DNA of 64,000 nt from Daphnia carinata (Eukaryota; Arthropoda; Branchiopoda; Diplostraca; Daphniidae). This document shows positions 29,247-41,235 of the stretch, piece by piece. Positions within the stretch are counted from its first letter, which is position 1, and every line of letters begins with the position of its first letter. The notes beneath the pieces are model-generated. The model was not told the DNA's origin. It saw only the letters and a list, made by a program, of their open reading frames with translations, and made no database searches. Made by a program: the position numbers and the translations under genes. The stretch is from the NCBI RefSeq assembly GCF_022539665.2, contig NC_081333.1, positions 9,298,971 through 9,362,970 on the forward strand, given 5' to 3'.

Positions 29247-32200
29247 TCAATCCTTTTTGGCCAGACTAAGACGTCGTACGTTGGGGATATCATATTCCTC
29301 CATGGACATGGCACGAGATCGTCTGCGACCAGCCTCCAAGTCTTGGGCGTCCGAGCCTGAAATTTTTTTATTTAAAAATGATGATGTTAAGCAAAAGTGG
29401 TACAAAGCTTTTATTTTGGGCTGATGTTTGGACTCACTTTGCGATGTGGTGCGACTGCGAGAGCTCCAACTTCCAGTTACCGAAAGGGAGCTCAACTTTC
29501 CAAGCCCCTGGACATAGAGAACCAAGTTGTGCGCAAACTTCTCCGGCTGGAAAAAAAAATCACACATAAAACGATTTATTTACGAATTTTCTTACGGCAC
29601 TATTTCAATTGTATGCTATAAAATTAAAATAATAGCAAGTGGAGAAAAAAGTATGTGGCGTAAAAGAATAGGATAGCCTCCCCCATTTATTCGCCTACTT
29701 GGTCAAGGAGAGGGGAGCCGAAGTGTCCTTTTAATGTAATAAAGGCCAAATTACTGACCACAAATGCTGTTGCACTCATGGTCAGCCTCATTTTCTGACA
29801 CTGAATAGCCTCATATTAGGTTTCGTTTACAGTCCTGACCGTGGCGACGAAAAGGGAGGTGTCCAGTTCGATTACTTCGACGTCAACGACGTCAGCTGTT
29901 CGCGCAAAAGTGGAAAACGAAATACAGCAATAGCAGATGAACTTACAGCTTCCATGAGAACGTCGCCTACGCCGTCAATTAAGACGAGCGTCGATTTTGT
30001 CTTGTTCATGTGATTGGCCATGGTGCGCACTGTGTGTAAATGAGAAGCCAAGCTTCCGGCCACCAGCATGACGTCAGTCTTGAGCTGCGACTCGAGCACT
30101 TCGCTTAAATCCGTCCGACTGCATTATACAGAGAAAATATTTAAAAAACAAAGAATTTGAATACGTTGGCTAATAATAACCAGATGAAAGCCTAGTCTTT
30201 TAAGCCAATCAAAAGAAACTGAGCCTTCGATATCTATGTCGTACAGTCTTTGTTAGCATTAGGTAGGATTTAAAATAATACTCAAGCTGTTCCCTTAATA
30301 TCACAAAGTCAAGAAGAAGGGAATAAAAGCACCGCAAAAGACAAGATTGATTGGCAAAGAAAGAAGAAAGCCTATGCAAACCGAAAATAAAAGGACGACA
30401 TGCAATCAGTTTCTGTCTGCAGTAGGTCTTCCAGTACAGCATGTTGCATCATTAAGAACACTGTCGTTTGATGCACTTGTGTACGAAAAAGATTGTGAAA
30501 CAGCCATGACACACGATTCCTCCAAACTACTTTTTCATCTCCCCATTTATCTCTTCCTTTCTTTCGTCCACATTGCCGATTCACGCCACTTTCTCGTCCT
30601 TTAGAAATATATCTTTAAAATAAAATAGGACAGAAAAGAAAAAAAAAGAAAAGAGGAACGAATTGCATTCTCACTTCGGTGAGCCAGCAGGAGTATAAAA
30701 GAGAAGTAGCAAGCTGATTACATGGAAATAGAAAGGGCAATAGGGCGTCAATGGAATAAAAAGTAATCCACTAGCTATGCCACCCGGATCTTGTGAACGA
30801 AAAGAAAAAAAAAAGGAATTGGAAAAGACAGGAGAAGCTGGCCACTAATAGACCCTAGGGTACAATCAAAGAACGTAGTATGGTGCTGTGGTCAATACTT
30901 GAGAAAGGTCTCCACATAGCGACGCAGATTCTTTGGGTTGATCGTACTGCGCAACTTGTGCTGGTACTCCATGATAACCTTTTCTTTGTTCTCCGACCGT
31001 TCCAATTGCTAAAATTCACAAGACAAGAAACATGAGATTCTCCCTACTAAAAATGATTACGGTATGAAAAAGACATTAAAGTAAATAGTATTTTTTTTTT
31101 TTTTTGTGATGCCCTTCCCCAGAAAGAATGCTCTGATTGAATTTTGGGTTTCTCTCCTTTTTTTTTTGTGTCTTTCTGTGAGATACTGGGTACATGGGAA
31201 AAAGATAATTTTATGTTTCTTACCTCTTCCAACGACTGCAACGCACAAGGACGTCGTTCGTAACCCATAGAGACGTCACCCCGGTGGCGTTCACGACACG
31301 CAAACAAGGAAAAAAAAAAAAAAGAAGGAGCGGCAAATGAGACAAATTATTTCATTAAATAGTTTTTTAACGACTTTTTTAGTTGACTGCAAATAATTGA
31401 AAATGTCAACACACACAAAAAAAGTAGTTCATGGACATTTCAACAGCAAACCCACAAAAATAAGAATTACTACAGCGCTACACAAAACCTCTCCAAAAAA
31501 TTGATTAGGCTTTGTTGTAGTTGATCGGTGTCGTGAGACTAAACCCTTCCATGAAAGTCTGTCACGCTCAGGCCATTAAATAGAAGACTGAGAAAGCGAA
31601 AGAAGACGCTTCCCCGGTGATGATTAAATTAACGCGACAATCATTTAAGGCTCAGACAGAAAATACTTTGCGTAACGCGACATGGTAAAGAAAATGAGCC
31701 CCCCACAAGAAATGGAAAGGCTGAAAGAGAAGCTGGATAAGTAAAAATTACGGTAACTTACACGGCCAAATTTGTGAAAGACCAAATACTGCTCGGCGGT
31801 TGGATTCATCCCGACGTTCGTCAGCTTCCAGTTGATCAGCTGGTATGCATAAAGGCCGTAGAAAGTGAAGGCGTGCGTAAAAATGAAAGGGAAATCAATT
31901 AGCCGCACAAGAGAGGAAGAATTACATTTCAAATTCGTCCGCAATTCGTTAGTTTCTCTTTAATAATGTCTTGCAATGCTTGGGTTTCCTGCCTCGTTTG
32001 ACATGTCAGTCACGCACAAGTTCGTTTTCCGTTCGTTCTAAATGGAAAGCAGGAAATCTTGACGGTAAAGCCATCAAACAAAAGGACGCTGATGCAATCA
32101 CTATGTATCCCAAAAGTGAAACAACAATTTAAATCCGTTTAACGGATGAAAACGGAATTTTCTTGTAAAACTAAACGCGTGCTTTTTTTCCCCGGTGGCT

Positions 32201-34968
32201 TTGCCGGTCATGAGAATCCCGCTGCATAAAAAAAAAAAACGAGTTGCGACACGACCGAAGCGCGCACGCATCGATAAACACGTACGCACCTTATCTCGAA
32301 AGTACTCCATTACGCCTGCGACGGTAGACGTGCAGTGGATCAGAATTAATCCAAGGGCGCGTTGAGGGTGATTCATGCCAAATCGAGCCAAAATATTAGC
32401 GCCGGCTCCTTCTCCAAGTCCGATGACATAAGGGATAGACAGCGAGTCTAGGACATCGACCAATCCGTGGGCGATAGTCCTCATATCGGGAAACTGGAAA
32501 CTGATGGGCAAAAAGAGTTTTAAAGTCTCACTTTTGCATTTAAGAAAAAACTTCAAAGATAAAAGTGACGGTCGATTAACTTTTTCGTTCCGGGATAGAA
32601 ATGGTAAAGCGGACTTCAAACGGACAAACAATCGCAAGTGTAGACACACGAAATCAATCGTTCTCTGTTTCACAATGCAGCACGGACGACGACGCTTTCA
32701 ACCGTCACTTTGCATACAGAATATAAGCCCATTGTAGTGTATCGAGTCCTGTATAGGGCCACTTTTAGAAAACAAAGCAAGTCTATGTGTGTGTGTGTGT
32801 GAGGTGAAGAAAAGGAGGAAAGAGAGAGAGGGAGAATAGACATACTCTTCAGGCAGGTCTAGTGCATGGTCCTCCTGACCGGGTAAGACGACGTGAACGA
32901 AGGTGGATCGCTCCTTGATGTCAGCCATTGACGGATGATCGACAAACTTGCAGAACTCGGCATCTGTTCATTCGTTAGGGTTTTTTTTTAATTCAGGGGA
33001 AAAGATAAAACATTGAAATCAAAATCAAGAAAACATGTTGGCTTAATTTACACGATCGAATTCAGATTAAAACAGAGTCACCAGCAATTCATTACGGCCT
33101 TCGGGCCACGAATGTTTAGCAATTTACTTCGCCTGACAAATTCGTGATGCTTTAGGGAAGGCGTCTTCAGCAGAACGTTGATACGAGTAGACAGAAACGA
33201 AGAGAAAGAGAAAAGTGTAGGAAACTTACGATTCGATCCCATATCGTGAACAGTCAGGAAAACGGGCTTGGAGTTGACATGTTGCAGCGATCCCTTTCAG
33301 CAGATCGCAGTGATATAGAATTTTTCAATTTTCATTTTTTTTTTTTTTCGTGATGTTCCGGCCGTTCCAAAGTGAAGCGAAAAAAAAAACAAGTAGAAAA
33401 GGATATATAAGTAATGAAAACAAAACAAATCCATAACAAAAACGAGTTGTCGCAACCCACAGTGAACCATCAAAACTCTTAGTGGAACTTTTTTGTTTTT
33501 CCCCATTCTTTTTAACTGTTTTTTTTTTTTTTTTGTTCAATAATAATAAGCGGATGGGCAAGGAGAGAGGGGTGTGAGCAATTTCTGTAATCATTACGAG
33601 AGCTAAGGGAAAACGCGTGCCCCGCTGGCAAGATGATTAATCAATCACAATGAGCTTCTGCCCACATGTTCACGACTCAGGAGAAAAACAACCAGTCATT
33701 TGCTCTTCGACAGACGTAACCGCCGTCCCTATTTTCGTTCTACTCTCTCCGATAAGTTGAGAAACATTTTATTTCCCTTTTCTTTTTTTTTGTTTTCAAA
33801 AAGTTTCTTTTAATGATTCGTATTTCCTGTTCATTTCCCTCCATACAAACCCAAACTTTGCGGTGCAAAACGTTGTTGTACTTGGATATGGACAGTCAAA
33901 TTTCCGCAGTTGCTGGTACTGACGATCCTCTTCTGTACAGGCTGTAAAATGAAATGTTCCAAAATATTAGATATTTGCCATCGATTGTATACTGGATAAA
34001 CATCGGAAAGAAGCTCGGTGTTTTGTTCTGCTATTTTAGTTATTTAAAAAATATATTTGGACTGGGCTGGATTCGGTCCAAAAACAAAACGAAACGAACA
34101 TAAACCGATCAAGCGTGATAGGCGAGGAGAAAGCGCCACAAACCGCTGTGCACAGAGGATCGATACTAAACCCATACTGAAAAAAAATGTGCTTTTGTCC
34201 GTCGTCAAAAGCGAAAAATGAATCATAAACTACGCGTAAATGGGAGAAAGCTAAACACGATAAATCTAAAAAGATTGAGAAAAAATGACAAACTAATGTA
34301 CTATTATTTTCATGAGGGGGAAAACGACTATTGGGTGATAGCACTAAAAATAAAGCAATTCCACCAATGGCCTGATCACTGATTTCCTGTTGTACGATTG
34401 TCAAGCGCCAGCTTCCACCAGCCGAAAATCTATTACGTTGATAACACGATTTTAAAAAAGGGGAACAAGCAGCATTGAACAGTAAGGATCATGTCGAAAC
34501 TACTTAACGACATTAACTACTCGCAATAGTCTGATAAAAAAAACTGTATGCATTTTTCGTGACAACTGAGAACTTGCTCTCGTGCGGGTGAACCAACAAC
34601 TGCATAAAAATTGCACCCTACAACATCACTTCTCTAGATAGCGGGAAGGGTACAGAAAAAGATCGCGGATTGACCAAAAACAAGAAGGGCACAACAAATA
34701 TCAACTTGCTCAATCCTTAAACACAGAGACCGTTTCTTAACGCGTAAGAAATTCTGATGGACATGTCGGAGATTTCCCACAGATCAATCATCTATCTAAA
34801 TCCGGTTTGGAAAATTACTTGTACCAGCCAAACAAAACAAAAGAAAAAACAAAACAAAAAAGAAGATAAAAAAACAAAAAAACAAGTATTGCTTAAACTT
34901 AAAACTATGACCTCTGCACTGTCGACGTGCACCGCGTCGCCGTTCTTAAAACGGCCGTCTGTCGCCAT
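29247..34968 (-). CDS. NDRG-family protein (MESK2-like)
   Basis: N-myc downstream-regulated family: alpha/beta-hydrolase fold without the catalytic triad, linked to stress response, differentiation and Ras/Wnt signalling (Drosophila MESK2). Exons high to low: 34899-34968, 33847-33941, 33230-33293, 32842-32963, 32290-32493, 31762-31839, 31224-31235, 30899-31008, 29947-30118, 29438-29546, 29247-29356; 1146 bases, 381 aa. The block FLTVHDMGSN corresponds to the family's TYHDIGLN. VVLPGQEDHALDLPEEY matches the APGQEEGA block. IGLGEGAGANILARF is the nucleophile-elbow region, with Gly instead of a catalytic Ser. YLVFHKFGR, STINPKNL and NLVLYVQGLGK match the C-terminal half. The tail (RRRSRAMSMEEYD...LAKKD) is rich in Ser/Arg, as in NDRG C-termini. 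The first two exon junctions are the least certain (GTTTAA and GTATGG donors). It is divergent enough to be a paralogue, so no symbol is assigned. Confidence 0.88.
31224..31235 (-). CDS. 12-base microexon of the NDRG gene (S-L-E-E)
   Basis: Minus strand GTTGCAG|TCG TTG GAA GAG|GTAAGAAAC: canonical acceptor and donor, exactly four codons, phase 0 on both sides. It joins ...HKFGR to QLERSEN... The family has HFGR followed by TEER or similar at this place, so the four residues fit. It could be skipped without breaking frame. Confidence 0.7.
31236..31761 (-). other. NDRG intron 6
   Basis: 526-base intron with an A run at 31309-31323. No other exon is supported: the open frame that runs up to the microexon has no upstream AG acceptor. 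Confidence 0.6.
32786..32802 (+). repeat. (TG)n microsatellite
   Basis: About eight TG units inside NDRG intron 4, followed by a purine-rich GA/GGA stretch. Confidence 0.9.
33942..34898 (-). other. NDRG intron 1
   Basis: 957-base intron under the present model. An additional small exon cannot be excluded, since the donor used for exon 1 (GTTTAA) is weak. No other coding signal noticed. Confidence 0.45.
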
Positions 34969-37900
34969 GATATTGCGGACTAACAGCACCGATTGAAACT
35001 TTGAAACGCCACTTGATCGCCCAACAGCGGCACTGCACACACCAGCGACACACAAAAAACTCAAATATCTAAATAGGCAAATATTTGGAGGAAAGAATGT
35101 CTTCCTTTGCGAAACCAACGTTGACGGTGGAAGCTCCGGAGAAAGACTGGATCGGTGGGTGCGATCCTTCTAGTGCTCTCTCTCTCGTTATTGCAAGCCT
35201 TTTGTTGGAGGACAGGAAAAAGAGACCCTCGGAGACAGCGCACGCTCCCCTATCGATTTGCACTGAGCCACTTGGCGTGGAGTAGAGAACCTTAAAAGTC
35301 TCGTTTCCAAATAGCAAAATAAAAAGAGGACGCAGAATACGAATCCTACATTGATAACTGACGATAGATAGTTAAGTCAGTTGACCCATTTGAGTGTCGA
35401 CGTGCGGGTTCTGTTACGGATAAGTGTGATGTCTGCGGACGTAAATGGTAAATATCTTTTTTGGAAGGAATAACAAACTTTTCTTTTTTGTGTGTGTAAA
35501 AAAAAAAAAAATCAACCACATCGCTGTCATTGTCATGCAGCGGATGTTGTACACACACTGAAGAGTCTCCGAAGTCGATACGACTCGCGCTAAGGGAATA
35601 GATTTATTTTTGATTTCCTTGTAAGTTCTTCGGAAAAATTCTGCACTTGAATTGCACGATTTTCATTTCCAGTAATCACACCGGGGAAATACGAACACTC
35701 CAGATGCGAAGTACTATATCTCGTTCAGTGTGCTTAGCCACAGGGCTGAATATGAGGGTCACAAACGTCAATGCTTCGATTGGCAAAAACTGCTCCGCAA
35801 ACTCGTTTCGCTGCCATGTTTTTCTACCCGAAGGAATTGAGCAAAAATTGTTGACTGCAAATGAGACGGTTTTCAGGGCAACACAGCTTCATTAAAAACA
35901 GGCGTCCAATGTCCCGTTAACCCAACAACCGAAGGTTAATTATTCTGAGTCAACGATATCGCTGATATCAAAGGTATACTCGGTCTTATCAAAACACCCT
36001 TCAACGTTGGATGTACCTCCCACGTAAATGTTCATAAAAGCACGCGCACAACTAGTCTCCCCCGTCGTTTTTAACGAACGCGAGAGAGATTAAAAACGAT
36101 CTATCCCGGTGAAATTGACGCTTATTCGTTGGCGGATATTTTGGCCAGCTTCAATTTGCCGTGGTGTTGTGTTATTAATCGCGCAATCGACGGGGAGGGA
36201 GATATACACGAACCCCCTTTTCCGTCCCGCGTGATAATCGCGAGGAACAAATTAGATATGAACTCAATTCGCCATTACGTACGTAACCCGGTGATCCGGT
36301 GTCGGTTAGCAACTGGAGGAAATAACAATGGCGATAGATGAAAAGCACGTTGTTCGAAAAGAATTCATTTTTTTTAATACAAGGGGAGATTTCCGACGCA
36401 CTAGATGGTCGGATCTAATCGATCCGTCCAGTTTCACGTCGTGCTGACCGCCATCAAATTCTGGGAATAAATAGAGTTTTTTATTGTCCGTATATTTTTA
36501 CCCGCTTTTAAAAAAAAAAGGAAATTACATCAAAGGGAACTCCCTTTTTACCGCTGTTGTTGACGTGCCGGGCGGATTGCGATTGGAAATGGTGGAAGAA
36601 GAGGAACACAGTCACTCGAAAATGTTGTTGACAAGACGGCGATACGCTTTTATTTTATTTTTTTATTTATTTATTTTCCATTTGGATGGGATACGTGGGC
36701 AGGAAAGTATAGAGCCGAGCAAGTAGCGATCCTATCTTCAAGCAGTGTGCAACTCATTCCGGAACCTCCAGTCCGGAAGAAAAAAGAATTAATACATTTT
36801 GAACAATGGATGTGTACACAGTGCTTTTTACTTAAAGATGTTTAACAGAGCAAAGCAAATAACGAAATACACGTTGCCCCCTCACGATGATAAGTTGATA
36901 TTGCGCAAAAACACAAGAGATTGTGAGGAGAGGGCGGTGGATCGATATCAACGAGTCATTGCCATCGGGTTTAGCTTGAGGGCTATATAAGAATTGCGTG
37001 CGACTTTAGCCGTCTGCCTTCCCCGTAAAGTTTTATCAGAGCAACGCAGAAAGAATGGAAAGATTTTTCTTTCTTTTCTGGAAGACATCGCCAGTTTTGA
37101 ATGTGGGACGTGAGGCCTAGCTCTAGGTCGACAAAATCCGGAATGGTCCGCCGCTGGCAGCCTTGATGAGATTGTTAATCCTTAGTTAAATCCGTAAGGG
37201 ATCTTTACAAGACGGACACGGATACAGAGAGACCGAGGAAAAAGATAGACTACACAAATTCCGGAAACCATGTCGTGGACAATTTTTCTTGATAATTTGT
37301 CACTTTGAATTTAGTTTTTGTGTGCGCTTATCAACCATCGATTTTTCTTTCGTTTCGAATTGTAAGAATAAAAAGATACCACCGTTTTCGCTGTTGAATC
37401 CAATTGTTCACACCCGTTGGCGGCAAGTTTCGACTGCGAATGCAACACGCAGATGGAGCCAAGGTATATCGATTTCACTCCAGTATAACGTTCCAATGCC
37501 TGTCGAAACCTTTTATTTTTTCCCACGTATATTCCAATGTGTCGTCTACGTATAAAACAAAAAAAAAGTCCGATAAAACATAATATAGCATTCCCGACAG
37601 GTCCACGCTCGGGAGTCAAAGAGTCCAATCTCCATCAGTGCTGTCTGTTTCGATATCTAAGAAAGAGCCGCTATAAAGGGAAATGTGTTACACGAAAAGA
37701 AATAAAAAACGAGCTTATACGTTTAGGCTTGAAACAGGAAGACATCGCGAAGACGTTGCAGAAATGGATTGTGTAAATCAATCGAGACGGTGCGCGTCCT
37801 TTCTTTTTTTCCTTGACTTAATCGTCGCATTGTTAAAAGGGGGGAAAAACACACATGGCTTTAAGGAGAAAGCAAACTATACGTTGTCGAGCCCAATCGG

Positions 37901-38519
37901 TCGATCATGTTGTCAAGATGATGGGGCACCGAAAACAAAAAAGAAAACCAACCGCCATTGGCTATGATAGTTCACGATTTCTCGACAGACTAGTCCTTTT
38001 CACGAGATCAGCAATTTGAGCGTCCGCCTTCGTACAGCGTTAAACAATATCGGGTTGTTATTTTACCTTTCCACCTGCAACAACGCAAACAGACAATAGT
38101 GAGCCCCATTGCAAACAAGGAACGGACCCTGTTATTATCCCTTATGTTCAATCCTTCTTTTATTCCGACTCGCATTGACGGTTGGGCAGCTCTATTCTTC
38201 CTGTTTCTGCGTTATTGGCAACTGCACGTTTGTTTTGTATGGCTTGTATATAGCTGCAGGAGAGGACGAACGGGACAAGTGCGTGGAACCAGTCGACAGA
38301 CAACCACAAAAGAGTTTGTTTTGAAAGCGGTAAAACCGCACCGGCGGCGGGGTGGGACCTCACCTGGAATCGTAGGGCGTTGCGAAATTTGTTACGGCCG
38401 TTATGTTTTGTATTTAGAAAATAAAACGCAGTTTTATGTGGGGGAGGTCTGAAACTAAACCAGGACAATTAGCTTTTTCTTTTCGTGTCACCCTTTTTTT
38501 TTTTTCTATTTCTCTATAG
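34969..38519. other. NDRG 5' flank and start of gene-poor region
   Basis: No recognisable gene. Short A runs. A plus-strand donor-acceptor pair (GTAAGT at 35622, TTTCCAG ending 35672) bounds a possible 51-base intron, but flanking frames match nothing I know. A TATA-like box sits at 36984. Confidence 0.4.
36984..36991 (+). promoter_or_regulatory. TATA-box-like element
   Basis: TATATAAG in the context GAGGGCTATATAAGAATTGCG, flanked by GC-richer DNA. Resembles a core-promoter TATA box; a start site would be expected near 37015 on the plus strand. Confidence 0.3.
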
Positions 38520-40586
38520 TTTGAAATCTGCAGCCTATTTTGATGTCCTCGTATCGTTTAAAACGCTCGTAACGACCGTTCAAAGTAAGTGGCAAAACAA
38601 GCGGCTTAAAACTTTCTCCCATGGCAGTCAAGGAAAAAGTAGCGGGCTTCTTAATTGATGATGCTATCGCATTATTTACTTTTTTTTTTCCCCTTCGATG
38701 CGGCGGCTGAAAGAGAAATAAAAGGAACGGATTAATGAGATTCTAATATGATAACCTTGGCCCTTTTTTTTTTTTTTACATTGTTTGATTTTGATCGTTT
38801 GGTTTGCTGGATCTTCTATTAAGACGTGGGATTTTGTTTTTCAAACTACGATCGAAGAAAGACATCTAGCGTGCAGTCATCCAACTCTCGCTCACCTGGA
38901 ATTGTTACGTGAAAAAAAAAAAAGAAAACAAACAATACAATAATAAATTCAACTTTGTCCGTAAATGTCAGACATTCCCCCCCTTTTCGCCATTCATTCC
39001 CGGATAATATCGTGAATGGCATGGAACGTAAGCACCGCTTCCACATAAACCCATTTTTTTTTCATGTCGCTATCTTCCTTTTTCGCCATACTTCACTGTT
39101 ATTACCATTCTTTTTGGGCAAAGTTGTTCGACTAGCGTGCGGTGTTGTCTCGCTCGAAAGAAAACAAAACGGAGGAGCCATCAGACAATCCCCCTGTCGT
39201 CCGATAACAGGCTTGGACATCAGATGATAAAAACAAAACGAGGAAAAGAAAAGAATCCGTTAAAGAATAAGAAACGCACAAATGTACACGACGTATAATA
39301 TTCGTTATAATTGCGTATCTTCTTATGCCCGTCTTCTCGCACAGTAGGAGACAAAAGAACTGCGTCCGGGAAACGTATCTAACCTTCCAATTGCTTTATT
39401 CCATTTTTTTTTAAATCGTATTGTTACCCCTCCATTATTATTATTTTTTTTAGGTTGACGTATGGTATTCAAAGGTCAGTTCGCTATAAATTTCATCGCT
39501 TCAATCCCTTTTTCGCTTTCATTCTTATGCAAGAGATTGTGTTACATACATTAGCCACACTTCGGCGTAGGCTATCGTGTTCGAAAGGTCAGTGGAGGAA
39601 AAGAGGATCACAACACGCAGAAAGAAGAACAGACTTGCGTCTATTCTTTTATATGTATATGTATGGAGGTTTCATATGCAAAAGAGAGGCAGAGCTGTTG
39701 ATTTACATTCCCACAATGCCTGGGCACACGCACGCAAGCCGTCATTCCCAGTCTATAAATATATATGCGATATATATACTGATTCTGTGCGTCTGTCTTC
39801 AATAAATGTTATATTCAGTGAGTATGTAAATCTGATGGGAGTTTCCTGAAAAAAAAAAAAACGCTTACATACATCAAAGTCCATTCATCACGCACGCTTT
39901 CTTGATGTCGTTTGGCGTTGATGTCAGGGGAGGAGTTTTAATAGTTATTCATATCTTTACCTTAATTCGATATTATTATTATATTTTTTTTACTTTTGAT
40001 AATTTAAAAAAATGTTTTTCGCAAAAATGAAAAGAAAATATCGTGGTTTATTTACGTGCGCGTTTTCTTCCGCGTTTTTGCGCAGGCCAAGAATCCGTTT
40101 CACGCGTTACGCCTCGCCTACCAGTCAGACCACCATCCCGTGCCATCGTCAATAAATATTTCCCAAAACAAAAAGCCAAAAAACTACAAATAATAATAAT
40201 AATAGTTAAAAGAAGAAGTGGGGGAGGCATCTCCTGTTTTCTTTGTGTGTTTTGTCTTTATGTTTCCTTCAAACGTTTCGATTTCCAATGCTCATCTTTT
40301 AACACACACATATTCCCACGGTTCGTTTGATATTTCTTTGTGTGTGTCTGGCGAGCTCACACACGACATCGTATGCTGATTGTAAACAAGGAAAACCTTA
40401 AAAAGTTAAGGGACAAACACACAGAGAAAGAGAAAGAAACGGTGATGGTGCCATATACGTAGAAAATATAGTAACCCCAACACAAGAGACAGGTATATCA
40501 CGTTGTCCAGGTAAAAGAAAAAAAAAAAAAAAGGCAATTGCTTTGGGGGGTTTTTCTCTCCCGTTTGGCTGGACATGACGAATGGC

Positions 40587-40612
40587 CGCGCGAGCGCGCA
40601 ACCGCTCGCGCG
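40587..40612. other. GC-rich hairpin
   Basis: Perfect 10-base inverted repeat, CGCGCGAGCG and CGCTCGCGCG, around a 6-base loop (CGCAAC). It stands out in strongly AT-rich DNA. The orientation and role are unknown. Confidence 0.85.
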
Positions 40613-40938
40613 CTCCTCGTTTGGTTCCTCCGTTAAAAAAAAAATCGGAAAAAAATAAATAAATAAAATAGAAAAAGGAGGAAACAGTTGAAGGGGATAT
40701 ACCCAGGTTGCCTGGACCATGCCTCTGCGCCAAAATAGGGGAAGGGAAAATTTATAATGCAAAAGAAACGACTGTTGTGTACGTGTTTATATATATGGCC
40801 TGGGTCTTTTCGTTTTCGAGGGCGGGCGAGGCAGAGTGTTTCTACCCGAATAGTTTGGTACGCACGGCGGTTGTATACAATCATTTGCTGTGGGCCTCAT
40901 TTTCAACGTTTTGATTGAAGGCTAAAACAAAACAAAAC

Positions 40939-40967
<29 letters not shown>
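40939..40967 (+). repeat. Poly(A) run, 29 bases
   Basis: Uninterrupted A run preceded by AAAAC units. It could be the tail of a retroposed copy, but I recognise no such element before it and see no target-site duplication. Confidence 0.95.
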
Positions 40968-40971
<4 letters not shown>

Positions 40972-41227
40972 CAGCGATCCAGCTGTGTGTTAGACGGAAT
41001 TACTGCGTTAGTGTTTTCCTTGTATTTCTTTTTGGGTTTCCCCTTGCGTTTGGCTGTCAGGACAAATTTTAACGAAGATGAAAACAAACGAAAACGTTTC
41101 TTTCAACTCCTCCCCCGTTTTCTCTTTACAGACTTAACGAATCGTTCCCTTTAAAAAGGAGTCTTTTAGCGTCTTCTTCTTTTTCTTTTAAGAAAAAGGT
41201 ATAACCACGGCTCCCCCCCCCCCCTTC

Positions 41228-41235
41228 TATATAAG
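41228..41235 (+). promoter_or_regulatory. TATA-box-like element
   Basis: TATATAAG followed by CCGGC, just after a C run. Core-promoter-like; no gene identified downstream. Confidence 0.25.

Noticed and set aside
30890-30899. NDRG C-terminus ending in ...FLKY-stop
   Set aside because: The stop arises by reading through a GTATTG donor. Splicing at 30899 to 30118 continues into conserved NDRG sequence.
31236-31307. Longer exon reading RHRGDVSMGYERRPCALQ before the S-L-E-E microexon
   Set aside because: There is no AG acceptor on the minus strand between this sequence and the A/T run, and the residues do not match the family.
35647-35895. 82-residue plus-strand open frame after a TTTCCAG site
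   Set aside because: Three glycosylation-like Asn-X-Ser/Thr sites and a few cysteines looked secreted-protein-like, but there is no signal peptide, no domain and no partner exon in phase.
40915-40967. Poly(A) run as the tail of a retroposed gene or LINE/SINE
   Set aside because: No recognisable element body or target-site duplication was found; similar A and T runs are everywhere in this region.
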